From the NCBI RefSeq assembly GCF_025685545.1, contig NZ_JAGSYC010000022.1, positions 186,001 to 250,000 of the forward strand: a stretch of DNA of 64,000 nucleotides, read 5' to 3'. Position 1 is the stretch's first letter, and each line of letters opens with the position of its first letter. The DNA comes from Granulicella paludicola (GTDB taxonomy: Bacteria; Acidobacteriota; Terriglobia; Terriglobales; Acidobacteriaceae). Of this stretch, positions 41,909 through 50,578 are shown in pieces. Below the pieces are notes generated by a model. The model was not told where the DNA came from, did no database searches, and was given only the letters and a program-made list of their open reading frames with translations. The translations under genes and the position numbers were made by a program.

Positions 41909-42728
41909 GATGAACCTCGCTAGAGCCAGAAATGGCTGCGTTGATCTCGTCCCGCAGCTCTCGTGCAGCCTTCGCCGGATCGGCTGCAAACAAAATGCCG
42001 CGCGAGCTGCTGATCAACAAACCTTTGCCCTTGGCATCGAGTCCCGCAGCTACCACCGAAGCAGCGTCGCCGCCCTGCGCTCCAACACCAGGCACAAGAA
42101 ACGGCACGTTCGGAGCTACCTCGCGGATACGGCGCATCTCCTCAGGATAGGTCGCTCCAACCACCAGCATGCAGTTGCCGTTTGCGTTCCACTCGTTGCT
42201 TACGCGCTCTGCGACCTGCTGCCAAAGCGGTTTGCCATCGCAGTTTAGATCTTGAAGTTCGCCAGCTCCGGGATTCGACGTCCTGCACAGAATGATCGAC
42301 GCTTTGTCCGTGCGCTCGAGAAACGGCGCAAGCGCCTCGCGACCGAGATACGGATGCAGCGTGATCGAATCGAAGCCCATCTGGTCGAAGACCGACGCGA
42401 CATAGCCGCGATTCGTGTTGCCAATGTCGGCGCGCTTGGCATCGCAGATTGTCACAATCTGTGGATGTTCGCTGCGCAGATACGCGATCGTATGCTCCAG
42501 TTCCTGCAGCCCTACGACACCGCGAGCTTCGAAAAACGCCGTGTTCGGCTTGTAGGCCGCGGTGAACTCGTGCGTCTGCTGAATGATCCATTTGCAGAAC
42601 TCGAACAACGGCAGTTCCAGGCTGTGAAAGCGTTCAGGAATCCGATCCATCTTGGGGTCAAGCCCAACACACAACAGCGATTTCACAGCCTCGACGCGCG
42701 CCTCGAACTTCGCAATCACAGCGCTCAC
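41898..42728 (-). CDS. pyrF: Orotidine 5'-phosphate decarboxylase
   Basis: 276 residues, the length of the longer (type 2) form. It decarboxylates OMP to UMP. The catalytic Asp/Lys array is in TICDAKRADIGNTNRGY near residues 92-108. LCVGLDPKMDRIP near the N-terminus and FLVPGVGAQGGDAASV near 210 are further family blocks. The ATG at 42728 overlaps the pyrE stop (ATGA), and the end overlaps pyrC by 11 bases. Confidence 0.95.
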   Translation of the reverse strand: MSAVIAKFEARVEAVKSLLCVGLDPKMDRIPERFHSLELPLFEFCKWIIQQTHEFTAAYKPNTAFFEARGVVGLQELEHTIAYLRSEHPQIVTICDAKRADIGNTNRGYVASVFDQMGFDSITLHPYLGREALAPFLERTDKASIILCRTSNPGAGELQDLNCDGKPLWQQVAERVSNEWNANGNCMLVVGATYPEEMRRIREVAPNVPFLVPGVGAQGGDAASVVAAGLDAKGKGLLISSSRGILFAADPAKAARELRDEINAAISGSSEVHHAR

Positions 42729-43384
42729 GCTGACACCTCAAACCCTTGTCGCTGCGCCCAGCCGTGCGGCTCCTGCAGCCAGTCCTGCACGGTCTTCGCT
42801 CCATCGACATCGATTGCGCCGCGCTCCAGCGCAACCGTCAGCACCGTCTCAAAGTCCGTTGCAGCATGCAGCCGCACTCCCGCCTTCTTGAAAGCTTCAG
42901 CTGCCTCGACAAAGCCGTAGCTGATGATCGCGAGGCAATCCTCGACGACTGCGCCTTCTTCACGCAGAGCCTCAACCGCAGCCAGGCTGCTGATACCGGT
43001 TGTTACCAGATCTTCTACCAACACGACGCGGAGGCCTTTGACATCGCCACCTTCAACCCGCTTCTTCGTGCCGTGCCCTTTGGCCTCTTTGCGGATGAAC
43101 ACGGAAGGCTTCTGCATCGCAAAGCCCAGCGCCGCGCTGTGCGGAATACCTGCAGCTTCGACTCCGCCAACAACGTCGAGCGCAATCGCATCGTCCGCGA
43201 TCATCTGCTCAAAGCCACGAATCACCTTCGTCCACTCCGCCGGATGAAAGGGAAACCGCCGGTTGTCGCAGTACACGGGAGACTTGATCCCCGACTTGAA
43301 CGTGATCGGCGCAGTCGGTTTGAAACCAACACCTTCAATGGCGATCAGCGCCTCTGCAATCTCTCGCTTCGCACTAGAGCTCAT
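42725..43384 (-). CDS. pyrE: Orotate phosphoribosyltransferase
   Basis: 219 residues. It joins orotate to PRPP to give OMP. The PRPP-binding motif VVLVEDLVTTGISS is near residues 119-132, with the usual hydrophobic run then acidic pair. FKSGIKSPVYCDNRRF at the N-terminus is the orotate-side block, and RKEAKGHGTKKRVEG is the mobile catalytic loop with its Lys and His. The start overlaps the pyrD end by 11 bases and the stop overlaps pyrF by 4. Confidence 0.96.
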   Translation of the reverse strand: MSSSAKREIAEALIAIEGVGFKPTAPITFKSGIKSPVYCDNRRFPFHPAEWTKVIRGFEQMIADDAIALDVVGGVEAAGIPHSAALGFAMQKPSVFIRKEAKGHGTKKRVEGGDVKGLRVVLVEDLVTTGISSLAAVEALREEGAVVEDCLAIISYGFVEAAEAFKKAGVRLHAATDFETVLTVALERGAIDVDGAKTVQDWLQEPHGWAQRQGFEVSA

Positions 43385-44441
43385 GTGCCTGCTCCTTTAC
43401 TTCCCTGGCCAGCGTCGGCTTCCACATCGCACCCGTCGCGGACATCACCGCGTCCGCGCCAGCCCTGCGAAACCGATCAAAACCTGCTGCATCGGTAACT
43501 CCGCCCACACCAACGACTCGGTATTTCAGACTCAGCGACTCACGCAGCCGCACCAGCCGTTCCACCATCTCCACACCAGCCCACTGGATCGCATGACCGC
43601 AGACACCGCTGCTCAGACGACCTTCACCTGGCAGAGCTTGCTGACCCTGCTCGTCGACGACATTGGCTGAGACCGTGTTGATGGCAGAGATGCCATCAAC
43701 AACGCTGCCGACTTCGCGCACAAACTGGCCCAGCCGTTCATCGTCACCGAAGTAGGCGATCTTCGTAACCAGCGGAATGTCGCCAAGCTCATTTTTGATG
43801 GCCTCGGCGATCTCGCGCGCTCGTGGAATATCGAAGCACAGCAGCGCAGCCGTTCCCTCATTAGGACAACTGAAGTTGACCTCGACGATCTTGACGCCGG
43901 TCTCTTTCAACAGTCGCGCACCGGTCACGTAGTCGGCGATGTACGCAGCGACACTACCCGTCTCCGACTTCGTGCCCTGATAGCTGCCGACGACGACTTG
44001 TCCGGGAGCAGCATACTTCACGACCGCGGCCATGTCCGGCTGCCAGAACTCGGGATCGTACGAAGGAACGCCAAAAGAATTCGTAATTGAGAGCGGCTCG
44101 GTGTAGTTTCCATCGGCGACGAGGGTTCGCCCCGTATGCAGGTCTCCGTCCACATGCACGGCCAGCACGTTCGGCCACGGATGGCTCGGATATTGACGGG
44201 TGCGCACCGTTTTATAGACGGGCAGATCGAAGCCCATATCGAGAGCGGCTTTGACGTATTTCCCATTGATCAGCGGGCCGGCAGGAATGCCGAACGGGGT
44301 ATTCACCGGCTGGCCAAGGAAGCTGTGTTTTGGCGTTTCGGAAGAGGGAATACGGTGTGGGTCGGCGAAGAGGCCGAAGGGGCCGTGCTCGAAGTTGTCC
44401 TGGTACGACCGCAACGGGTCGTAGAAAGGCTCAGAGAGCAT
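43374..44441 (-). CDS. pyrD: Dihydroorotate dehydrogenase family protein
   Basis: 355 residues from the ATG at 44441; a GTG at 44453 is an alternative. First gene of the operon. It oxidises dihydroorotate to orotate with FMN. The active-site loop reads EVNFSCPNEG near residues 177-186. A Cys here is the class 1 hallmark, where class 2 (membrane, quinone-linked) enzymes have Ser. LSITNSFGVPSYDP and VGVGGVTDAAGFDRFRRAGADAV fit FMN binding. There is no pyrK next to it, so a class 1A-like or divergent soluble type is likely. The electron acceptor cannot be told from sequence. Confidence 0.82.
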   Translation of the reverse strand: MLSEPFYDPLRSYQDNFEHGPFGLFADPHRIPSSETPKHSFLGQPVNTPFGIPAGPLINGKYVKAALDMGFDLPVYKTVRTRQYPSHPWPNVLAVHVDGDLHTGRTLVADGNYTEPLSITNSFGVPSYDPEFWQPDMAAVVKYAAPGQVVVGSYQGTKSETGSVAAYIADYVTGARLLKETGVKIVEVNFSCPNEGTAALLCFDIPRAREIAEAIKNELGDIPLVTKIAYFGDDERLGQFVREVGSVVDGISAINTVSANVVDEQGQQALPGEGRLSSGVCGHAIQWAGVEMVERLVRLRESLSLKYRVVGVGGVTDAAGFDRFRRAGADAVMSATGAMWKPTLAREVKEQAHEL

Positions 44442-44465
44442 GTAGGGAAGCACCTGCTAGAAGCA

Positions 44466-44471
44466 AGTATA
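44466..44471 (-). promoter_or_regulatory. Possible -10 of the pyr operon
   Basis: GATATACT on the minus strand contains TATACT, an extended-type -10 about 12 bases before the GTG and 24 bases before the ATG of pyrD. The -35 region is poor. No attenuator or PyrR-type leader is visible, since the leader would be under 25 bases. Confidence 0.35.
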
Positions 44472-44695
44472 TCTCACAGAGTCTGTTGGAAATCTGAACT
44501 CGACTCCGTTCCCACAGCGTCTAAACAGCTGATTGCAACGTAACGACAATATCGGAATTTTTATGACTTCTTTGCTTCTTTTATCGGAAGATGAAGGAAA
44601 GACACCGTTGGCTGGCACAACCAAGCGCCGGACCACACAATAGAAGGAACCACCGAACGACATTGCCACACTCAGCGACCCAACCTAGGAAGATG

Positions 44696-45874
44696 ATGCT
44701 CAATCGACAGCAGCACCGAGACACCCGTGTAAGCCTCCTCCACCGCCTTACCCTCCCCTGCGCTTTTGCTGCACTCACGCTCAGCGGCTGCAAGGATAAG
44801 GCACCGAATCCAGCGGACGAGGCACCCGGAAATCCTCAGGTTGTGGAGACCGGCGGCAGCTCCAGCGTCACCGTGAAGAACCCCTCGCGCTTTTCGCTGA
44901 CACAGTCTATAAGCCAACCGGTGGTCAGCTCGATCGACGTCACGGGTTCGGTGAACCCGGATGTCTCTCGCGAAATTCCCGTCCTCTCGCTGGCAAACGG
45001 CCGCGTGGTCGCGCTGCACGTAGGACTCGGTGACACGGTGCACAAGGGTCAGCTTGTGATGGAGGTCCAGAGCCCGGATGTCGCCACGGCCTTCAATGCG
45101 TACCTGAAGGCTGTCAACGATGAGCATCTCACCTCGGTAACGCTCACCCGCGATAAGCTGCTCTACGACAAGGGAGCTATCCCGAAGTCACAGCTCGAAG
45201 GAGCGCAGGATGGCGAGGACGATGCCCGTGCCGACCTCATCTCAGCCGAGCAGCAACTAAAGATTTATGGCGTCGACAAGAACCACCCTGGCGACAGCGT
45301 TAAGATTTACGCACCCGCTTCTGGCGTGATCATCGCGCAGAATGTCACAGCCGCAGGTGCTACCGGCATCACCTACGCGGGAAATACGGGCTCGCTCACG
45401 ATCGCCGATCTCTCGCACGTGTGGGTCATCGTCGATGTGTACGAGAACGATCTGAAATCGGTTCATCTCGGACAGCACGCCGACATCCATCTGAACGCCT
45501 ATCCAGGGAAGACCTACTCGGGAACGATCTCCGACATCGGCGCACAGCTCGATCCGAGCCTGCGCACGGCAAAGGTACGTATCCAGGTACAAAACCCGAA
45601 CAATGAGCTACGCCTCGGCATGTTTGCTACGGCCACACTCTCGTCTTCGAAGGCTCAGGAACAGGTGGCCGTGCCCACAACCGCAATCCTGCAACTGCAT
45701 GACCGCAGCTATGTCTTCGTCCCCGGCACCAGCACAGGCAACTTCCGTCGCGTCGAAGTCAAGACAGGCCGTTCGCTCGATAACAACATGGTGGAGATCC
45801 TCTCCGGTCTTGCCACCGGACAGCAGGTCGTCGCCAACGCCCTCAGCCTGCAGAACACGGCGGACCAGGAATGA
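44696..45874 (+). CDS. RND efflux periplasmic adaptor lipoprotein (CzcB/CusB type)
   Basis: 392 residues. Two ATGs are adjacent; the second (44696) is five bases from AGGA and is preferred. A lipoprotein signal ends in LTLSGC, so the adaptor is anchored by lipid to the outer face of the inner membrane. The membrane-fusion-protein order is intact: barrel-sandwich strands (GRVVALHVGLGDTVHKGQLV), alpha hairpin (DDARADLISAEQQLKIYG), second half of the sandwich (IYAPASGVIIAQNVTAAG), and beta-barrel (VYENDLKSVHLGQHADI, LDPSLRTAKVRIQV). It is the link between pump and outer-membrane channel. Its stop overlaps the pump start by 4 bases. Confidence 0.9.
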   Translation: MLNRQQHRDTRVSLLHRLTLPCAFAALTLSGCKDKAPNPADEAPGNPQVVETGGSSSVTVKNPSRFSLTQSISQPVVSSIDVTGSVNPDVSREIPVLSLANGRVVALHVGLGDTVHKGQLVMEVQSPDVATAFNAYLKAVNDEHLTSVTLTRDKLLYDKGAIPKSQLEGAQDGEDDARADLISAEQQLKIYGVDKNHPGDSVKIYAPASGVIIAQNVTAAGATGITYAGNTGSLTIADLSHVWVIVDVYENDLKSVHLGQHADIHLNAYPGKTYSGTISDIGAQLDPSLRTAKVRIQVQNPNNELRLGMFATATLSSSKAQEQVAVPTTAILQLHDRSYVFVPGTSTGNFRRVEVKTGRSLDNNMVEILSGLATGQQVVANALSLQNTADQE

Positions 45875-48800
45875 TCCGAAAGATCGTCGACATTGCTCTT
45901 AACAACCGCTTTATTGTTCTGCTGGCGGCAATTCTGCTCTTCGCCTGGGGCGCCATCTCGTTTCATAACCTTCCGGTAGAAGCGTATCCAGACGTAGCCA
46001 ACAACTACGTCAACATCATCACGCAGTGGCCCGGCCGATCGGCCGAGGACGTCGAACAGCAGGTGACCGTGCCGCTGGAGATCGCCATGGCGGGTATCCC
46101 GCACATGACGCATCTGAGGTCTACCACCCTCGCGGGACTGTCCAGCGTCACCATGATCTTTGACGACGACAGCGTCAATGACTGGAACCGCGAAAAGGTG
46201 ACCGAACGCCTCGGACAGGTCACGCTGCCCACAGGTCTGCAACCGCAGATGGGCACCGACTGGAGCCCGGTTGGACAGATCTACTGGTACACGCTGAAGA
46301 GCACGAACCCCCAGATCGACACGATGCAGTTGAAGAGCATCGAGGACTGGGTGCTCGAAAAGCAGTTCCGCAGCGTGCCCGGTGTCGTTGACGTGTCGAG
46401 CTTCGGCGGCGTCACACGCGAGTATCAAATCACCATTGACCCGGACAAGCTCATCTCCTACGGCCTGACTGTAGCGCAGGTGCAGCAGCAACTGGCGGCA
46501 AATAACGTCAACGCTGGCGGCAGCTTCATCGAACAGGGCCAGCAGCAGATCAACGTGCAGGAAGTGGGCCTCTTCACCAACGTGCATGACATCGAGCAGA
46601 CGGTGTTGAAGGCTTCGAACGGCACCCCTCTGCGCGTCAGCGATATCGGCACAGTGCAGCAGGGCGCAAAGATTCGGCTTGGCCAGATCGGCAAGACGTG
46701 CCGAGAGTACACAGGCACATGCGAGCCTAGCGACAAAACAGATAAATCTACGGGCAAATCCATCAGCCGCAAGGATGGCAAGCTGATCGACGATCCCGAT
46801 GCAGTCGAAGGTGTATTGCTGCTGCAGAAGGGCGAAAACTCCGACCAGGTCCTTGAAGGTATCCACGAAAAGGTCAAGGAGCTGAACGAGCACATCCTGC
46901 CTAAGGGAGTGGAGGTTGTTCCGTTCCTCGACCGCAGCGATCTGCTGCACTACACGACGCACACGGTGCTGCATAACCTCACCGAAGGCATCGTGCTGGT
47001 CGTCATTATCCTGTTCATCTTCCTCGGCAACTTCCGCGGAGCGTTGATCGTTTCACTTACGATCCCGTTCGCGCTGCTCTTTGCCTCGATCTGTCTCGAC
47101 CTCCGACACATCCCGGCAAACCTGCTGTCCCTCGGCGCGCTGGACTTCGGCATGGTCGTAGATGGAGCGGTCGTGATGGTGGAAAACATCGTTCGCCATC
47201 TCAGCCATCAAAAGGACCCCAACAAGCCGGTCATCGAGCAGATCCGCGAATCCGTGCACGAAGTGCAACGTCCGGTCTTTTACGCCATCGCGATCATCAT
47301 CACCACGTACCTGCCGATCTTCACGCTGCAGGCCGTGGAAGGCCGCCTGTTCAAGCCAATGGCCTGGACCGTCGCCTTCGCCCTCCTCGGCGCGCTGATC
47401 TTCTCGATGCTGGTAGCGCCAGCGCTGGCGAGCTTTGTGTTTCCCAAGGGCACCTCTGAGTGGGAAAACCCCGTCCTGCACTGGCTCACGACACGGTATC
47501 GCACCGCCGCACTTTGGGCGATCGATCACCGCGCGGTACCGCTTAGCGTGGCCGGAGCGCTCCTTGTACTCGCGGGTTACCTTGCCTTCAGCGGAGCCAT
47601 CGGTTCCGAATTCCTGCCGCATCTTGATGAAGGCGCTATCTGGGTGCGCGGCTCGCTCGCTCCCAGCACCGGCCCAACTACCAGCCTCGATCTGGCGAAC
47701 AAGACCCGCATCATTCTCGCGAGCTTCCCGGAGGTAACGCAGGTCGTCAGCCAAAACGGACGTCCCGACGACGGTACAGACACCACCGGCTTCTTCAACA
47801 CCGAATACTTCGTCGACCTGAAGCCAAAGAACGAGTGGCGTCCAGTCTTCCACGAGAACAAGGACGAGCTGATCGCCGCGATGAACCGTGAACTCGAGAA
47901 GGAACCTGGCGTGATCTGGAACTTCTCGCAGCCCATCTCCGATAACGTCGAAGAGGCAGTCAGCGGCGTGAAGGGTGAGCTTGCAGTAAAGCTTTACGGC
48001 ACCGACCTGAAGACGCTCGAAGCCAAAGGTGACGAGATCGTCGCAGCCATGAGCAAAGTCCCCGGCGTCGCCGATCTTGGGCTCTTTCGCGTCATCGGCC
48101 AGCCCAACCTGAATTACAGCATCGACCGCGTAGCGGCTGCCCGTTACGGCATTAACGTAGCAGACATCCAGAACGCGATCGAAGGCGCAGTAGGCGGCAC
48201 CATCGGCGGTGGCCCTGTGACACAGGTGCTTGACGGCGAAGCGCGCTACGACGTCATGGCGCGCTACGAGAAGAAGTACCGCTCCACTCCCGACGCCATC
48301 GACAACATCCGGCTGTTGGCTCCATCCGGTGAGCGCGTCTCGCTGGCGCAACTTACCCACGTCAAGGTCGCCGACGGCGCGGAGGAGATCTACCGCGAAG
48401 AAGGTAGTCGCTTCGTCGCGATCAAATACAGCGTGCGCGATCGCGATCTAGGCAGCACTGTGGAAGACGCTATCCGCGCGGTAAATAAGAACGTGCAGCT
48501 GCCGCCTGGTTACAAGCTCAGCTGGGCCGGAGAGTACGAGAGTCAGAAGCGTAGCTCGCGCCGACTGATGCTCGTGCTGCCCATCACGATCCTCATCATC
48601 TTCCTGATCCTCTACGGCATGTTCAGCTCGGCCAAGTGGGCGACTCTGATTCTATGTAACGTCATCGTCGCCCCAGTAGGCGGTCTCGTTGCGCTCTGGA
48701 TCACAGGCACACACTTCAGCGTCTCCTCCGGCGTCGGCTTCCTTGCACTCTTTGGTGTCTCCGTGCAGACCGGCATCATCATGCTGGAGTACATCAACCA

Positions 48801-49083
48801 GATGCGCGTCAACGGCCACGCCGTGAAAGACGCCGCCGTGGAAGGCGCCGTGCTGCGACTTCGCCCCATCATGATGACCATGCTCGTCGCGACGCTCGGC
48901 CTTCTGCCGGCAGCGACCTCGCACGGCATCGGTTCAGACTCGCAGCGTCCCTTCGCCATGGTCATCGTCGGCGGTCTTGTGGGCGCTCTTGTCATGAGCG
49001 TCTTCCTGCTGCCAACCCTCTACGTCTGGGTCGCGCGAAGCACCGATGTGCTACCGCAGCCCGATGCCGAGTTCGAGAACTGA
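45871..49083 (+). CDS. czcA: Heavy-metal-efflux RND pump (CzcA family)
   Basis: 1070 residues, full length for HME-RND pumps. Twelve transmembrane helices are expected: one at residues about 10-30, a block at about 340-560, and a second block after about 880. The proton-relay helix reads LGALDFGMVVDGAVVMVEN, the DFG-DG-E pattern of divalent-cation (Zn/Co/Ni/Cd) pumps, not the monovalent CusA pattern. The N-terminal NLPVEAYPDVANNYVNIITQ and late GLLPAATSHGIGSDSQRPFA are also family blocks. It expels metal from periplasm or cytoplasm using proton flow. An operon with adaptor and channel is clear. No sensor or regulator gene is adjacent. Confidence 0.93.
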   Translation: MIRKIVDIALNNRFIVLLAAILLFAWGAISFHNLPVEAYPDVANNYVNIITQWPGRSAEDVEQQVTVPLEIAMAGIPHMTHLRSTTLAGLSSVTMIFDDDSVNDWNREKVTERLGQVTLPTGLQPQMGTDWSPVGQIYWYTLKSTNPQIDTMQLKSIEDWVLEKQFRSVPGVVDVSSFGGVTREYQITIDPDKLISYGLTVAQVQQQLAANNVNAGGSFIEQGQQQINVQEVGLFTNVHDIEQTVLKASNGTPLRVSDIGTVQQGAKIRLGQIGKTCREYTGTCEPSDKTDKSTGKSISRKDGKLIDDPDAVEGVLLLQKGENSDQVLEGIHEKVKELNEHILPKGVEVVPFLDRSDLLHYTTHTVLHNLTEGIVLVVIILFIFLGNFRGALIVSLTIPFALLFASICLDLRHIPANLLSLGALDFGMVVDGAVVMVENIVRHLSHQKDPNKPVIEQIRESVHEVQRPVFYAIAIIITTYLPIFTLQAVEGRLFKPMAWTVAFALLGALIFSMLVAPALASFVFPKGTSEWENPVLHWLTTRYRTAALWAIDHRAVPLSVAGALLVLAGYLAFSGAIGSEFLPHLDEGAIWVRGSLAPSTGPTTSLDLANKTRIILASFPEVTQVVSQNGRPDDGTDTTGFFNTEYFVDLKPKNEWRPVFHENKDELIAAMNRELEKEPGVIWNFSQPISDNVEEAVSGVKGELAVKLYGTDLKTLEAKGDEIVAAMSKVPGVADLGLFRVIGQPNLNYSIDRVAAARYGINVADIQNAIEGAVGGTIGGGPVTQVLDGEARYDVMARYEKKYRSTPDAIDNIRLLAPSGERVSLAQLTHVKVADGAEEIYREEGSRFVAIKYSVRDRDLGSTVEDAIRAVNKNVQLPPGYKLSWAGEYESQKRSSRRLMLVLPITILIIFLILYGMFSSAKWATLILCNVIVAPVGGLVALWITGTHFSVSSGVGFLALFGVSVQTGIIMLEYINQMRVNGHAVKDAAVEGAVLRLRPIMMTMLVATLGLLPAATSHGIGSDSQRPFAMVIVGGLVGALVMSVFLLPTLYVWVARSTDVLPQPDAEFEN

Positions 49084-49094
49084 GGCCCGGAACT

Positions 49095-50468
49095 ATGCCC
49101 GCATTTGTACGACATCTTCGCTCTTCGCGCCTTGGAAACAAGCGCTATGCTCTGCTGGCGATTGCAGCCACTTTCGTATTGCAACTGCCACTCCACGCTC
49201 AGACCCCCGGAGGCAGCTCAAGCAGCACCGATCTCCCACCGGCGGACTACGCAAAATCCATCCAGATTCCCGATCCACGGAAGCCTCTGCCTGCAAAGTC
49301 CGGCGCGCTCACCCTGCAACAGGTTCTCGACGAGGCCCGCACCAAAAATCTCACGCTGCTCGCCGCCGAGCGTAACCTGCGCGCAGTCAAGGCCCAGGAA
49401 ATTCAGGCAGGCGTTCGCCAGAATCCGAACCTCGGGTTCGCTGGCTCGGACGTAACGGAGCCTAGCTCCAGCAACAACCCTTACAGCTACTCCGTGCAGG
49501 TTTCGCGGCTCTTCGAGCGCGGCGACAAGCGCAAGTGGCGTCTCGAAGACGCACGCGCCACCACAGCGCAGACGCAGGCACAACTGGAAGACACGACACG
49601 GCAAACGGTGCTAGCCGTGAAGACAGCGTTTACCAACATGCTGATGGCGAAGGCCTCGCTGCAGCTTGCCAGCGATAGCCTGAAGGAGTTTCAGCATGAG
49701 GTGAAGATCGCGACGGATCGATATCAAGCGGGCGACCTATCGAAGATCGACTTCGAACGTCTCGACTTGCAGCTCGCCAGCTTCGAATCCGATGAGTCCA
49801 ATAACATCGTCGCTCTGCGCCAGGCGAGTGATCAGCTCCAGACGCTCATGGGTATCGAAACTCCGAGCATGAGCTTCGACATCCTGGGCGATGTCGTCCC
49901 CCCGCTAGTGGCGCAGTCGCAGGCTGCGTTGCTGCAGACCGCAATCGATAAGCGTCCCGATTATGCTGCCGCGAAGTTCGGCATTGCTGCCGCAGAAGCG
50001 AACCAGAAGCTCGCGTACGCCAACGGCACCACGGATCCAACGCTCGAAGCCGAGTACGACCGATCCGGTACGGAGAACTCTGCAGGTTTTTCGGTCAACA
50101 TTCCACTGCGCATCTTCGACCGCAACCAAGGCAACAAGAAGACTGCCGAGTTCCAGACAGAATCCTCAAAGTTTACTGCGGCTGCTGCACACAATCAGGT
50201 AGTTTCAGATGTCGACCAGGCCTGGGTGAACTACGAGCAGTCTAAACGGCTCTCCGATCGCTATACGCAGCATTATCTCGATGAAACTACCGACGTGCTG
50301 AGCATCGCCCAGTTCGCCTTCGAACACGGCGGCATCGCGCTGATCGACTACCTCGATGCAGTGCGCGACACACGCACCACGAACACTGCCGCTATCAGTG
50401 CTTACCAGCAGACCTGGATTGCCATCCATCAGCTGTCAGCCGCCTCGGCATCTGAGCTCATTCCGTAG
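49095..50468 (+). CDS. Outer-membrane efflux channel (TolC/CzcC type)
   Basis: 457 residues with a signal peptide (YALLAIAATFVLQLPLHAQ). It has the two outer-membrane-efflux-protein repeats: SGALTLQQVLDEARTKNLTL opening the first, long helical hairpins (TRQTVLAVKTAFTNMLMAKA), and a second repeat starting near ALLQTAIDKRPDYAAAKFGI. It is the outer-membrane part of the tripartite metal pump and begins 11 bases after czcA. A strong terminator follows 5 bases after the stop. Confidence 0.9.
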   Translation: MPAFVRHLRSSRLGNKRYALLAIAATFVLQLPLHAQTPGGSSSSTDLPPADYAKSIQIPDPRKPLPAKSGALTLQQVLDEARTKNLTLLAAERNLRAVKAQEIQAGVRQNPNLGFAGSDVTEPSSSNNPYSYSVQVSRLFERGDKRKWRLEDARATTAQTQAQLEDTTRQTVLAVKTAFTNMLMAKASLQLASDSLKEFQHEVKIATDRYQAGDLSKIDFERLDLQLASFESDESNNIVALRQASDQLQTLMGIETPSMSFDILGDVVPPLVAQSQAALLQTAIDKRPDYAAAKFGIAAAEANQKLAYANGTTDPTLEAEYDRSGTENSAGFSVNIPLRIFDRNQGNKKTAEFQTESSKFTAAAAHNQVVSDVDQAWVNYEQSKRLSDRYTQHYLDETTDVLSIAQFAFEHGGIALIDYLDAVRDTRTTNTAAISAYQQTWIAIHQLSAASASELIP

Positions 50469-50473
50469 AAAGC

Positions 50474-50525
50474 CCCCAACCGAATAAAGCCCTCTCATTG
50501 ATGGCTTTGCGCGGTTGGGGTCTTT
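50474..50525 (+). terminator. Nested terminator after the efflux operon
   Basis: Outer arms CCCCAACCG and CGGTTGGGG enclose an inner hairpin AAAGCC/GGCTTT, and TCTTTCC follows. It lies just before the galK promoter and separates the two operons. Confidence 0.75.
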
Positions 50526-50528
50526 CCG

Positions 50529-50542
50529 TGAAAACGTTTGCA
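50529..50542 (+). promoter_or_regulatory. LacI-family-type operator before galK
   Basis: TGAAAACGTTTGCA fits TGNAANCGNTTNCA with no mismatch, and it is one base from the perfect palindrome TGCAAACGTTTGCA. It covers the -35 position for the -10 box at 50553, so a bound repressor would block polymerase. Confidence 0.65.
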
Positions 50543-50552
50543 TAAGTTGCCG

Positions 50553-50558
50553 TATGAT
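50553..50558 (+). promoter_or_regulatory. -10 box of the galKTE operon
   Basis: TATGAT lies 20 bases before the galK ATG, giving a predicted leader of about 14 bases. The -35 hexamer at 17-base spacing (GAAAAC) is poor and lies within the operator-like site. Confidence 0.45.
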
Positions 50559-50578
50559 GGTTGCAGAGATTTGACATC

